Shown here one piece after another: positions 52,589 through 60,734 of a stretch of DNA of 64,000 nt (its first letter is position 1; each line of letters opens with the position of its first letter). The position numbers were made by a program, and so were the translations under genes. Source of the DNA: Sporomusa acidovorans (lineage in GTDB: Bacteria > Bacillota > Negativicutes > Sporomusales > Sporomusaceae); NCBI RefSeq assembly GCF_002257695.2, contig NZ_CP155571.1; one strand, given 5' to 3'. The notes under the pieces were generated by a model. The model worked only from the letters and a program-made list of their open reading frames with translations. It was not told the DNA's origin and did not search any database.

Positions 52589-54160
52589 TTAGTGAAAGTT
52601 TATTCCATACTTGTTCAATTTATTTATTATAGTAGTATGAGATACCCCAAGAGCTTTTGCAGCATTTCTACAGCTTTTACAATTTTGTATAGCAGAAATG
52701 AGAGCTTTTTTTTCAGCAGCTTCTACTACATCTTTTAGTTTAAAATTAAATTCATGATTTTTTGAATCTATTTCATAGTTTGTAGTTTTTTGAAAATCCA
52801 TGATCAAATTTTCTCTTTTAAGAAAAGATCCATGACACAAATTCATAGCTCTTTCTACAACATTTTTTAATTCACGGATGTTGCCAGGCCAATTAAATTT
52901 TACAAGTTCTTCGATAAACTCCATTTCAGCACCTTTGATATTTCTGCCCATTTGTTTATTCAGTATTTTTATAAAATAGTTAACTAACATAGATATATCT
53001 TCAATTCTATCTCTAAGACTGGGAATATATATAGGTATTACATTTAGTCTATAATATAAATCCTCTCTAAAAGTATTGTTTTTAATCATATCTTCTAAAT
53101 TTCTGTTAGTTGCGGCAATGATCCTTACATCTACTTTTTCTTCTACACTACTCCCTATCTTTCTTATAGTTCCTTCCTGTAAAACCCTTAAAAGCTTTGC
53201 CTGTAGAGGAAGAGACAGTTCTCCTATTTCATCTAAAAATAAAGTGCCGTTATCTGCCGCTTTAAATAAACCGGTTTTACCGTTTTTTGTTGCACCAGTA
53301 AAACTTCCTTTCACATATCCAAAAAGTTCACTTTCTATAAGATTATCTGGAAGAGCAGCACAATTTATAGCTATAAAATTTTTATCGGCTCTTGCGCTTA
53401 ATTTATGAATAGCGCTTGCAAATAGTTCCTTGCCTGTGCCGCTTTCACCGCGAAGAAGTATAGTGGAATTGCTTTTTGCCACAGCTATACATATTTCTTT
53501 AGTCTTTGTAATAGAAGAACTATTGCCTATAATATTCTTGAATACAAATTCTTCTTTTGAAGTAATGGCATTTGACATTTCTATGGCTTCATCAATGTCT
53601 TTAAGTGAAGCAACAGCTGCTATTGTTTTTCCTTTATCATCTTTTACAGAACGTCCTGAAGTAATATAGTGAAAACTATTCTTAGCGTTTTTGGTAAAGA
53701 CTTCAATATTGTCATAGTTTTCACCAGTTTTCAGGAGGTTAATAATAGGACCACCGAAGCCTAAAAGTTCTTTTATATTTTTCCCCACGATATTTTCTTT
53801 TTTTATATGGAATATTTTTTCGCAATAATTATTAAAAAGTTCGACTTCGCCATTATGATTTATAGCCAATATCCCATCTTGTACAGCATCTATAATAGCA
53901 CGAAGTCTCCTTTCATTTTTTTCATAAGAAAGTAATTCAATTTCCTGAACTTTTAAAACACCATTTATACTAAGTAGATTTTTTATAATATGTAATTTTT
54001 TTCCTTCTTCTTCTAAAGTTTCTACCTTTACATATACTTTGTTGGGAAAGACTTCAAGAGAATGAATACTTATGTTGTTTACATAAACTTTTTTCAAAAT
54101 ATCTAAAACCATTCCCATGCGATCACATGAGATTATTTCAAGTCGTAAGTAAGTTTTCAT
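52589..54160 (-). CDS. Sigma-54-dependent activator with TyrR-like layout (ACT-PAS-AAA+-HTH)
   Basis: About 523 residues. An ACT-like domain (LEIISCDRMGMVLDILKKVY) is at 1-75, a PAS domain (AIIDAVQDGILAINHNGEVE) at about 90-195, then a sigma-54 AAA+ domain with Walker A GESGTGKE, the sigma-54 contact loop GAFTGA in the variant form GSFTGA, and LFLDEIGE. A TyrR-type HTH (RNAAKALGVSHTTIINKLNKYG) ends the protein. The start is uncertain: ATG at 54160 lacks a close ribosome site and GTG at 54175 is an alternative. It probably senses an amino acid through the ACT domain and drives the two flanking sigma-54 promoters. Confidence 0.92.
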   Translation of the reverse strand: MKTYLRLEIISCDRMGMVLDILKKVYVNNISIHSLEVFPNKVYVKVETLEEEGKKLHIIKNLLSINGVLKVQEIELLSYEKNERRLRAIIDAVQDGILAINHNGEVELFNNYCEKIFHIKKENIVGKNIKELLGFGGPIINLLKTGENYDNIEVFTKNAKNSFHYITSGRSVKDDKGKTIAAVASLKDIDEAIEMSNAITSKEEFVFKNIIGNSSSITKTKEICIAVAKSNSTILLRGESGTGKELFASAIHKLSARADKNFIAINCAALPDNLIESELFGYVKGSFTGATKNGKTGLFKAADNGTLFLDEIGELSLPLQAKLLRVLQEGTIRKIGSSVEEKVDVRIIAATNRNLEDMIKNNTFREDLYYRLNVIPIYIPSLRDRIEDISMLVNYFIKILNKQMGRNIKGAEMEFIEELVKFNWPGNIRELKNVVERAMNLCHGSFLKRENLIMDFQKTTNYEIDSKNHEFNFKLKDVVEAAEKKALISAIQNCKSCRNAAKALGVSHTTIINKLNKYGINFH

Positions 54161-54580
54161 AAATATCAATATCACTTTCCTTTTTAATACACTAGTAAAA
54201 GTCTAAATCACTCGCTCATAAAAAAATCCAGCCAGTATCGCTAAAAAAATGAACGCTTTTCATGCACAATTTATCCTCGTGGGACAATTCCAGGATATCA
54301 TAGTGCTGGCAATTTACTAGCGAATTTGTCTTTTGAGACTTCATTTTTATAATAGCATTTAAAGTAATCGTTTCAAATAAAAATTTTTTTGCTATTTGGC
54401 TTTAGGAACCACTTCGCCTACAGCCGCCAACAGACGCCATTCAGCTCTTGCAACCAGTTTTACTCCATCTAAAACCCGACTTTTAAGCCATTTTAAAGAA
54501 CTTTGTCCAACTGGCTTTGTCTTTTTTCAATTTCTTCGACAACGCCCAAATCTTACAGATAACTATCTTCATTTGAGTTT

Positions 54581-54618
54581 TTGTAAAAAAACATTTACAA
54601 TTGTAAATGTTTTTTTAC
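54581..54618 (+). promoter_or_regulatory. Paired activator boxes upstream of the NhaC-type gene
   Basis: TGTAAAAAAACATTTACA (54581-54598) fits TGTAAA-N6-TTTACA exactly; TGTAAATGTTTTTTTACG follows at 54601-54618 with one mismatch. They lie 85-120 bases upstream of the -24 element. The remainder of 54161-54771 shows no gene. Confidence 0.75.
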
Positions 54619-54702
54619 GCTTAAATTGACAAAATGGTTTAAAAAGTTTACATTTTTAGATTATTTTAGTAAAATTCAAGTTATTGCAACTTTTAAATAT
54701 TT

Positions 54703-54718
54703 TGGCATAATAAATGCA
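54703..54718 (+). promoter_or_regulatory. Sigma-54 promoter of the NhaC-type gene
   Basis: TGGCATAATAAATGCA fits the -24/-12 spacing (GG to GC twelve bases); start codon 54 bases downstream. Confidence 0.8.
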
Positions 54719-54771
54719 TATTTAAATATTTTGAAATTTATATAAAATCATTGGAGGAGGTCTTCAGATTA

Positions 54772-56109
54772 ATGAATGAAAAAAAAGGCAATGTGACAGC
54801 CTTACTACCGTTAGTTGTATTTATGGTGCTATTTCTTGGTGTTTCAATTGTAATGAAAGATTTTTATAAAATGCCCGTAGTTGTAGCTTTAATAATTGCA
54901 TCCACCATAGCTATACTTCAAAACAAAAAAATCCCTATAGATTTAAAAGTTGAACGATTTTGTAAAGGTGCTGGCGATTCTAGTATCATACTGATGTGTT
55001 TAATTTTTATTTTAGCAGGCGCTTTTGCTGAAGTCAGCAAAGCTATGGGAGCGGTAGATTCTACTGTAAATTTAGGACTAGCTATTTTTCCACATAGCTT
55101 TATAGTAGCTGGTATATTTGTAATTGGTTCTTTTCTATCCATGTCACTTGGAACTTCTGTTGGAACAATAGTAACGCTAGCACCTATTGCAGTTGGCATA
55201 GCAGAAAAAACAGGTTTGCCTGTAGAATTTTTAATTGCTGCTGTAGTTAGTGGGGCTATGTTTGGTGATGGTCTCTCTATGATCTCAAATTCCACTGTAG
55301 CTGCTACTAAAACTCAAGATTGCGAAATGGTTGATAAATTTAAAGCTAATTTAAAGATAGTATCTCCTGCAGCTATTATAACATTACTTATATATGCCAT
55401 TTTAACTTTAGGCATGGAAATCAATTCCACAGGAGCTTATGACTATCAATTTATCAAAATATTACCTTACATAGCTGTACTTGCAGTAGCTTTAACAGGC
55501 CTGAACGTAGTCTTAGTATTAGTTGGCGGTATTGTGTTAGCAGCTATAATAGGTATTATTTATGGTTCCTTTGATATATTTACGGTATTTCAACTTTGTT
55601 TAAAGGGTATTGCAGGTATGGAGGACATATCTATCATATCCATACTAATTGGTGGTATTGGTGAATTAATAAAATTCAATGGCGGTATAGATTTTTTATT
55701 GAATGCAATACAAAAAAGGATCCGTTCCAAGAAAGGTGCTGAATTTGGTATTGGTATATTAGTTAGCTTAGTAGATTTATGTACTGCTAATAACACAGTT
55801 TCTATAATTATAGTTGGTTCACTAGCTAAAGATTTATCTGAAAACTATGGTGTAGATAGAAGAAAAACTGCCAGCCTTTTAGATACCTTTGCTTGCTTTA
55901 TACAAGGATGTATACCTTATGGTGCCCAGCTTTTAGTTGCTTCTAGTCTTGCAGCAATTTCACCATTTTTAATAATGAAATACCTTTGCTATCCATATCT
56001 TTTAGGTGCGGCATCAGTAATAGCTATAATATTTAGCATACCAACGTTTAAAACTCCAGCTAAAGGTGCATTAAAACTGGAAGATGATAGAAGTTATACT
56101 AATGCTTAA
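54772..56109 (+). CDS. NhaC-family transporter, candidate methionine transporter
   Basis: 445 residues with about eleven membrane segments. The ATG at 54772 follows GGAGGAGG; an in-frame TTG at 54751 overlaps that site. The segments FLSMSLGTSVGTIVTLAP and GDGLSMISNSTVAATKTQ are typical of the NhaC group. Family members have been proposed as methionine transporters (MetT) as well as sodium/proton or malate/lactate antiporters. Its sharing of sigma-54 promoter and activator boxes with methionine gamma-lyase favours methionine uptake or product exchange here, by inference. Confidence 0.88.
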   Translation: MNEKKGNVTALLPLVVFMVLFLGVSIVMKDFYKMPVVVALIIASTIAILQNKKIPIDLKVERFCKGAGDSSIILMCLIFILAGAFAEVSKAMGAVDSTVNLGLAIFPHSFIVAGIFVIGSFLSMSLGTSVGTIVTLAPIAVGIAEKTGLPVEFLIAAVVSGAMFGDGLSMISNSTVAATKTQDCEMVDKFKANLKIVSPAAIITLLIYAILTLGMEINSTGAYDYQFIKILPYIAVLAVALTGLNVVLVLVGGIVLAAIIGIIYGSFDIFTVFQLCLKGIAGMEDISIISILIGGIGELIKFNGGIDFLLNAIQKRIRSKKGAEFGIGILVSLVDLCTANNTVSIIIVGSLAKDLSENYGVDRRKTASLLDTFACFIQGCIPYGAQLLVASSLAAISPFLIMKYLCYPYLLGAASVIAIIFSIPTFKTPAKGALKLEDDRSYTNA

Positions 56110-56366
56110 AAAGTACATAACCTTTTATCGTTCATCAAAGATAATTTATAAACATTATTCAGCAAAAAGAGACAAATTCCTTTATATTTTTTTGGTTCCT
56201 GGAAGAAGGTACCAGGCGTACCTGGTACACCACGATTCCCGACAGTGTTTTTATTACCCTTGGGAGAGCCGCGGCCTTTTGCATTTATGTTACCTTGTGG
56301 AGCACCTCTTTTTTTGGTAACATTACCGTTCAAACTGCCTTTTTGATTGGTAAAGTTACCAATCAC
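56106..56366 (-). pseudogene. Decayed phage terminase small-subunit fragment
   Basis: The frame holds KKRGAPQGNINAKGRGSPKG and NKNTVGNRG, the Gly/Asn/Lys repeats found in the linker of phage terminase small subunits. There is no proper N-terminal HTH and the frame runs into unrelated sequence at the nhaC-type stop. No good start codon exists. Confidence 0.6.
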
Positions 56367-56373
56367 TTTTTAT

Positions 56374-56387
56374 CGAACATTTGTTTG
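56374..56387. promoter_or_regulatory. SOS-box-like site
   Basis: CGAACATTTGTTTG resembles the Gram-positive LexA site CGAACNNNNGTTCG with one change. It lies upstream of the decayed terminase fragment. Confidence 0.4.
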
Positions 56388-56434
56388 TTTTGTTTATTGT
56401 CGGCACCCTCAACCATCTTGTAAAATGATTGTAT

Positions 56435-56526
56435 GATAGTAGCTTAAAGCAACCGTGTCCACGGCGTCTCCTACTATCTCCTGCCGGGAGTGCCCGAAGT
56501 AGGACGGATGTTTGCGCACCCGTCCT
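56435..56526 (+). ncRNA. Candidate structured RNA with mutually exclusive stems
   Basis: GATAGTAG (56435-56442) pairs with CTACTATC (56471-56478) and encloses two small hairpins (GCTTAAAGC, CCGTGTCCACGG). TCCTACT (56469-56475) can instead pair with AGTAGGA (56498-56504) around CTCCTGCCGGGAG. AGGACGG (56501-56507) can in turn pair with CCGTCCT (56520-56526) as a terminal hairpin followed by TTATCATTTATT. The overlapping choices resemble a riboswitch or attenuator expression platform. It ends 88 bases before the membrane protein gene at 56614. I match it to no known RNA class. Confidence 0.45.
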
Positions 56527-56613
56527 TTATCATTTATTATGAAATACTATTATTTAGGCATTAACTATATGTAAAATGCAGATAATATGGTATAAAATAC
56601 AAGGAGCGATTAT

Positions 56614-57153
56614 ATGAGTAATCAAGTTATTGTATGGTCTATGTTAATTCCGCCATGGCTAACACTTTTCTTTATGAAACGACAAGAAATTAAAAAATGG
56701 ATGCCTGCAGCTTTGTTCGTAATGGTAACAACTACGATAATTCACGAAGTAGGTATCACTTGGGGGATCTGGGAAACACATGAAAATGCTTATCCTCTTG
56801 GTCATATGATTAGTTTTACTTATGGTGCATTACCTATTGGAGCAATGTGGATTCTTAAATATACATATGGTCGGTTTTGGTTATATGCGGCTGTCCAATT
56901 AGTTGGTAGTGCAATTCTTGTCTTTATAGTTCAACCTTGGTTACATGTAAGAGGGATATTCGTATACGTTGACCAAAATAATGCCTTAGCAGGCATAGGA
57001 GCATTTTCAACAACTCTTGTGCATCTTTTATTAGTTTATCTTTACCAAATGTGGCAAGATGAAGGATTAGTTCTACCTAAACGAAACAGTTCTCCTGCAG
57101 GGCTGCAACCTGCAGCAGCAAAACCAGTTCCAGATGATAATCCGGATGAATAA
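56614..57153 (+). CDS. Small multi-pass membrane protein (CBO0543-like)
   Basis: 179 residues with about five hydrophobic helices. It starts QVIVWSMLIPPWLTLFFMKR and ends with a charged tail after QMWQDEGLVLPKRN. The layout resembles the CBO0543 group of Firmicute membrane proteins of unknown function. AAGGAG ribosome site. It lies between two phage remnants, downstream of the candidate structured RNA. Confidence 0.75.
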   Translation: MSNQVIVWSMLIPPWLTLFFMKRQEIKKWMPAALFVMVTTTIIHEVGITWGIWETHENAYPLGHMISFTYGALPIGAMWILKYTYGRFWLYAAVQLVGSAILVFIVQPWLHVRGIFVYVDQNNALAGIGAFSTTLVHLLLVYLYQMWQDEGLVLPKRNSSPAGLQPAAAKPVPDDNPDE

Positions 57154-57162
57154 CCTCACCTT

Positions 57163-57549
57163 TCACTTCGTACTCTTTTGATTTGAAAACTCTTCCCAGC
57201 GCCGAATGATAACATCACAATACACCGATCCAACTCCATAGTGTAGCAAACTCGTTCTGTCTGCTCAGCAGCCATCAGCGTGCTGCCAGAACCACCAAAA
57301 AAAGTCGGCCACAATCTCATCTGGCCGACTTGAATTCTGTATAGTCCTGGCACATAGACCAATAGGCTTCCTTGTTGGGTGTTCACCATTCCGGAGTGGC
57401 TTTTCAAAACGCCAAACAGTCGATAAGCTATCTATCTGACTGTAGCAATTCAAATGATGGTACCCGAACTGTGACCGCCTGAATTCCCGTTGTAAACGTA
57501 AGCAGCGCCCCTTGTTAAACTTATCATGTCTAACCACCTTACTTAACAA
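57163..57549 (-). pseudogene. Frameshifted phage-type DNA methyltransferase, 3' part
   Basis: Three frames must be joined to read the typical C-terminus of phage adenine methylases: SLSTVWRFEKP.. EHPTRKPIGLCARTIQNSS.. EIVADFF in one frame, GGSGSTLMAAEQTERVCYTM in the next, and YCDVIIRRWEEFSNQKSTK in a third, ending at 57163. No intact N-terminal half is present. It is decayed phage material outside the attachment scar at 57704. Confidence 0.8.
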
Positions 57550-57670
57550 TTTAAAAAAGTCTACTAAGAAACAAGATAATAATTCCCAAAATAAGGAATG
57601 ATTTTTGCTCTTTTTTGCACCTATTTGGGAGTACCTAGGCCCATTTCAAGGCTCAATGGCAAAATTAAAA

Positions 57671-57693
57671 GCCTTCGTACATCCGGCGAAGGC
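57671..57693 (-). terminator. Terminator behind the tRNA fragment
   Basis: GCCTTCG / CGAAGGC with TTTTAATTTT after it on the minus strand, 10 bases from the CCA end of the tRNA remnant, as expected for a tRNA gene terminator. Confidence 0.75.
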
Positions 57694-57703
57694 CCGTATT
57701 TAC

Positions 57704-57738
57704 TGGTGGGGCATACTGGTTTCGAACCAGTGACCTCT
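57704..57738 (-). other. 3' tRNA fragment: probable prophage attachment site
   Basis: The minus strand contains a perfect T-arm (ACTGG-TTCGAAA-CCAGT), the 3' acceptor strand ATGCCCC, and ACCA, but no anticodon arm, D-arm or 5' acceptor strand upstream. Integrases that target tRNA 3' ends leave this kind of duplicate fragment at one prophage boundary. The intact tRNA should be at the far end, beyond 64000. Confidence 0.8.
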
Positions 57739-57791
57739 TGAATGTGAATCTGATAATATCGTCTAGTTAACATTTAATTACGTGTTTCCTA

Positions 57792-57916
57792 TAGCCTATA
57801 GTACCAGTTAATACTGGATTACTAGGCTATTGTAATTTTAGAAGTATATCAACCTTAGCAGTTTCAAGCAGGTTTTTGTCCCTTAAATTACTCCGTAAGG
57901 GACAAAATAAGGGACA
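57792..57916. repeat. Inverted and direct repeats just inside the attachment site
   Basis: TAGCCTATAGTACCAGT and ACTGGATTACTAGGCTA (57792-57829) form an imperfect palindrome. TTGTCCCTTA (57876-57885), TAAGGGACAA (57896-57905) and TAAGGGACA (57908-57916) form one inverted and one direct repeat. These could be arm-type integrase sites. No integrase gene was found here; 57745-58110 has no coding frame that I can support. Confidence 0.45.
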
Positions 57917-57956
57917 TCTTTCTGTACCTTATTTGCAACTGATCACAATTAAACTT

Positions 57957-57987
57957 GTTCATATTGCGCATTATACGCAATATGAAC
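57957..57987. promoter_or_regulatory. Perfect palindrome, possible operator
   Basis: GTTCATATTGCG and CGCAATATGAAC around seven bases, flanked by A-rich sequence on the plus side, so it is not a normal terminator for either strand. It lies 120 bases upstream of the gene at 58111. Confidence 0.45.
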
Positions 57988-58110
57988 AAAAAAAACAACA
58001 ATTGTAGGTTTTAAAATTTATTAATATTTTATTTGTCAAAAGCAGGAATTTGTTGTTATATTGTGGTAGCTATAGGGATATAATACATATTTTACAAGGA
58101 GTGGTCACTA

Positions 58111-58848
58111 ATGGCGTTTTGCCCCAATTGCGGGAAAGAAATTCAAGATGATGCAAAATTTTGTCCAGGGTGCGGGAAAAAGATGGAAGACCAGGCCCAA
58201 TCTAATCAAACCAACATTCCTACAGTCCCACAGGTAAATTCTCCAGAGAAAAAGGTAAGCAAAAAACAAGGATGTTTTGGTTGCTTAGGAATTATTATTA
58301 TTCTTATAGTTGTTGGTTCTTTTTTGGGCTCTAATGGTAATAAATCTACCAATACCGCAGCTCCTTCTACTTCGTCCCAAAAACAAGAACAGCCCAAAGA
58401 ACCGGAGTATAAGTATACTTGCGACGTTCAGGGAATCGGAAAAGTAAAAGGCGCTATTGTATCCGATGTTGGAGTAGCTATTGCTGAGATTAAGTCTGCA
58501 GATTCAATCGATAGCCAATTTACATCAACTAAAGCCCAGGGCGTTTTTAAAATTTTATATGTAGTAGCAAGTAATCACCAAAAGGATGCCGTAACTATGG
58601 ACTCTGCTTCTATGAAGTTAATAGATGATAAGGGCCGTGAATACTCTCATTCTACTCATGGTGATACCGCACTCCAAATGAAGGGTAGAGAAACCTTTTT
58701 CCTTGAGCAAATTAATCCAGGGAATACAGCTGGAGGGCATATTGCCTTTGATGTTCCTAAAGATGCCAACATCGTAAAGATGCAATTTAGAGGTGGCATG
58801 TCTGGTAAAAAAGGCGAATTACCATTTAAGATTATGCCAGCAGAATAG
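58111..58848 (+). CDS. Zinc-ribbon membrane protein with DUF4352-like domain
   Basis: 245 residues. An N-terminal zinc ribbon (CPNCGKEIQDDAKFCPGCGKK, four Cys) is followed by a transmembrane helix (GCLGIIIILIVVGSFLG), a Ser/Pro/Gln-rich linker, and a beta-sandwich domain (about 95-245) of the DUF4352/telokin-like kind. AGGAGTGG ribosome site. It is the first gene inside the prophage boundary and is carried on the strand opposite to the lysis genes, as accessory phage genes often are. Function unknown. Confidence 0.82.
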   Translation: MAFCPNCGKEIQDDAKFCPGCGKKMEDQAQSNQTNIPTVPQVNSPEKKVSKKQGCFGCLGIIIILIVVGSFLGSNGNKSTNTAAPSTSSQKQEQPKEPEYKYTCDVQGIGKVKGAIVSDVGVAIAEIKSADSIDSQFTSTKAQGVFKILYVVASNHQKDAVTMDSASMKLIDDKGREYSHSTHGDTALQMKGRETFFLEQINPGNTAGGHIAFDVPKDANIVKMQFRGGMSGKKGELPFKIMPAE

Positions 58849-58865
58849 ATATTAATGATAATAGA

Positions 58866-58893
58866 ACCGGCAGAATAACCTGCCGGTATTTTT
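58866..58893 (+). terminator. Terminator of the zinc-ribbon gene
   Basis: ACCGGCAG..CTGCCGGT followed by ATTTTTC. Confidence 0.8.
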
Positions 58894-58910
58894 CTGCACA
58901 AAATAAAAAA

Positions 58911-58948
58911 AACGCCCATCCCCGGCCACTGGCTGCGAGATGGGCGTT
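58911..58948 (-). terminator. Terminator of the 80-residue gene
   Basis: AACGCCCATC and GATGGGCGTT with a T-rich tail on the minus strand. The loop sequence (GCAGCCAGTGGCCGGG) resembles that of the terminator at 60691-60729. Confidence 0.8.
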
Positions 58949-58958
58949 TGCAAATATG

Positions 58959-59201
58959 TTACCTCTCAATAAACCATCTACCCTCATCATGGAACAAGTA
59001 AACTTCCTTCCCAGCAATCCGGCATGTGTAGCGCATACCCTGGCCGCCAGCTTTGAGTGATGCTGCTTGGCGAACGTCCAGGACTTTGTCAATTTCGAAT
59101 TTCCTGCCATCTTCCCAATGCAGCAAGATTGGTTTTATTCGTCCGTCGGTGTCGTGTTCAGTAGTTATTTTGACGAATAGCTTATATTTGTTTTCTGACA
59201 T
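58959..59201 (-). CDS. 80-residue conserved-looking protein behind SOS-like boxes
   Basis: 80 residues beginning MSENKYKLFVKITTEHDTDG and continuing PILLHWEDGRKFEIDKVLDV, with a compact beta-rich pattern and RYTCRIAGKEVYLFHDEGRW at the end. AAGGAGGG ribosome site. Two LexA-like sites lie within 55 bases upstream. Proteins of this look occur in Firmicutes but I know no function for them. Confidence 0.75.
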   Translation of the reverse strand: MSENKYKLFVKITTEHDTDGRIKPILLHWEDGRKFEIDKVLDVRQAASLKAGGQGMRYTCRIAGKEVYLFHDEGRWFIER

Positions 59202-59218
59202 GGAGAACCCTCCTTACA

Positions 59219-59255
59219 GAACGTTTGTTTGATTTTATTGCAGAACAAATGTTTG
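59219..59255 (-). promoter_or_regulatory. Two tandem SOS-box-like sites
   Basis: On the minus strand AAACATTTGTTC (59243-59254) and AAACAAACGTTC (59219-59230) each match GAACNNNNGTTC with one change in the first half. They lie directly upstream of the 80-residue gene. Confidence 0.5.
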
Positions 59256-59381
59256 GTGATGTAAAGAGGGGATAAATGGAAAAATTTTATTGTAAAAATT
59301 AGGATATAAACAATTGACTACTTACAGATAATGTATTACACTAATTATACTATATTTTTATTGAAGGGAAGCGCAAATGCA

Positions 59382-59594
59382 ATGTTGGATAATATATTAA
59401 TTATTAACATTCTACATTTGCTATCAATTACTGTAACATCTGCTTTAGTATGGATATTTGGAGTATGGATTATAAAACTAATCTTTTTTATATTTTTGCG
59501 ACGAACCCAAAACATGAAGATAGATATTATTGCAGGATTAGGCAGTTTACTATTTCTTCTGTTGTTTGTAAATATAGGGTCGCCATATAAATAA
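59382..59594 (+). CDS. 70-residue membrane protein
   Basis: Two hydrophobic helices (IINILHLLSITVTSALVWIF.. and IIAGLGSLLFLLLFVNIG) joined by a basic loop FLRRTQNMK. AAGGGAAG lies about ten bases before the ATG at 59382. The gene is convergent with the PUA-like gene at 59606. Family unknown. Confidence 0.6.
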   Translation: MLDNILIINILHLLSITVTSALVWIFGVWIIKLIFFIFLRRTQNMKIDIIAGLGSLLFLLLFVNIGSPYK

Positions 59595-59605
59595 TTTGAC
59601 AGCCA

Positions 59606-60550
59606 TTACAGGCTGTCTTTTGTATTTAAATTAACTATCTCCGGAGATGGTATTTTTATTTTCTTTTCCGTAGCATACTTCATCTTAATTTCAAGTTCTT
59701 GTAATTCCAATCTCTTTTGCTCGGTAAAATATTCTTTGGCTTGGGTGATAATGCCAGGGGTATTTATCTTAATGCCAAGCACCTCTAAATTACCACCACA
59801 TATAAAATGTAATGCAATAAGTATCCAAATTAAAGGCTTTTTAGGTCCTATTAATTCTAAAGGCCCTGGTGAATTAAAGCTTGCTCTAATCTGGATAACA
59901 TCTAAATCAATTTTTTCACCCGTACAAGCCTCATAGTTGCACGCAAGCTCTGTAAGCCCATTCATAATAGTCAAAATTTGTTTTAATAGGATAGGTTCTT
60001 CGGTAATAACTTCTAATGTTAAATGTGCTGTCTCTCCAGCAACATAAAATGGAAATAGCATTCTATTAATGAATGCTGCATAAGGATTTGCATTTGTAAT
60101 GGCACGATGCGAATTTAATAGTGCAAATAAATTAGGGTCTAGTTTATTCTTAGAATAATGCCCAAACCATACAATATCTCTTCTTTTACGAAAAACACAT
60201 TTTTCTTTAGGTTGCTTAGGTACAACATACGGTTCACTAACGATTCTACCAAATCCAATAGTTCGAGATGAATAACCAGGAATAAGAACAACATCTCCTT
60301 CTTTCATTATAGATACAAAGGTTTGTATCTGTGTTGCGGCACCACCCGGCTTTTTTTCAGTTTCGCCGTAATGTTCTTTGACTTTTTGGCGCAATTCTTT
60401 TAAAGAAATCTTTTTTATATCCTCAATGTCAATAAAATCATTCCATGCTATCCCAATATATCCATTATTATAGAACTCAGAAAAATATCTTCCGCCATCA
60501 GTACGAATCATCCAATAATTTGTTCTTTCAGTATTATTAATGGTATTCAT
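59606..60550 (-). CDS. Two-domain protein with N-terminal EVE/PUA-like domain, possible defence gene
   Basis: 314 residues. Residues 1-145 (NYWMIRTDGGRYFSEFYNNG, IGIAWNDF, VSIMKEGDVVLIPGYSSRTI, GFGRIVSEPY) resemble the EVE/PUA-like N-terminal domain seen in Mrr-type restriction and other defence proteins. The remainder, from about 165, has a strand-helix pattern and a hydrophobic stretch (KKPLIWILIALHFICGG) that I do not recognise. It sits alone between a lysis cassette and the attachment site, where prophages carry accessory genes. The defence role is inferred. Confidence 0.7.
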   Translation of the reverse strand: MNTINNTERTNYWMIRTDGGRYFSEFYNNGYIGIAWNDFIDIEDIKKISLKELRQKVKEHYGETEKKPGGAATQIQTFVSIMKEGDVVLIPGYSSRTIGFGRIVSEPYVVPKQPKEKCVFRKRRDIVWFGHYSKNKLDPNLFALLNSHRAITNANPYAAFINRMLFPFYVAGETAHLTLEVITEEPILLKQILTIMNGLTELACNYEACTGEKIDLDVIQIRASFNSPGPLELIGPKKPLIWILIALHFICGGNLEVLGIKINTPGIITQAKEYFTEQKRLELQELEIKMKYATEKKIKIPSPEIVNLNTKDSL

Positions 60551-60690
60551 AAGTAACTCCCTTCTTAAACTTACATTAATACAACTAAAATTACAAAATG
60601 TACCATATTATATTCGTACTATTTTTAATATTTCCTGCAAATAATGTTAACATTTCCAATAATCTACAAAAACAAAAGTATATAAATAAA

Positions 60691-60729
60691 AAAGCCCATC
60701 CCCCAGCCAGTAGCTGAAAGATGGACTTT
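60691..60729 (-). terminator. Terminator of the small membrane gene
   Basis: AAAGTCCATC and GATGGGCTTT (G-T pairs) with TTTTT on the minus strand; relative of the terminator at 58911-58948. Confidence 0.65.
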
Positions 60730-60734
60730 AAGTT

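Noticed and set aside
57163..57549. Two overlapping intact genes for a methylase
   Set aside because: Reading the conserved protein requires joining three frames, so this is a frameshifted remnant, not two genes.
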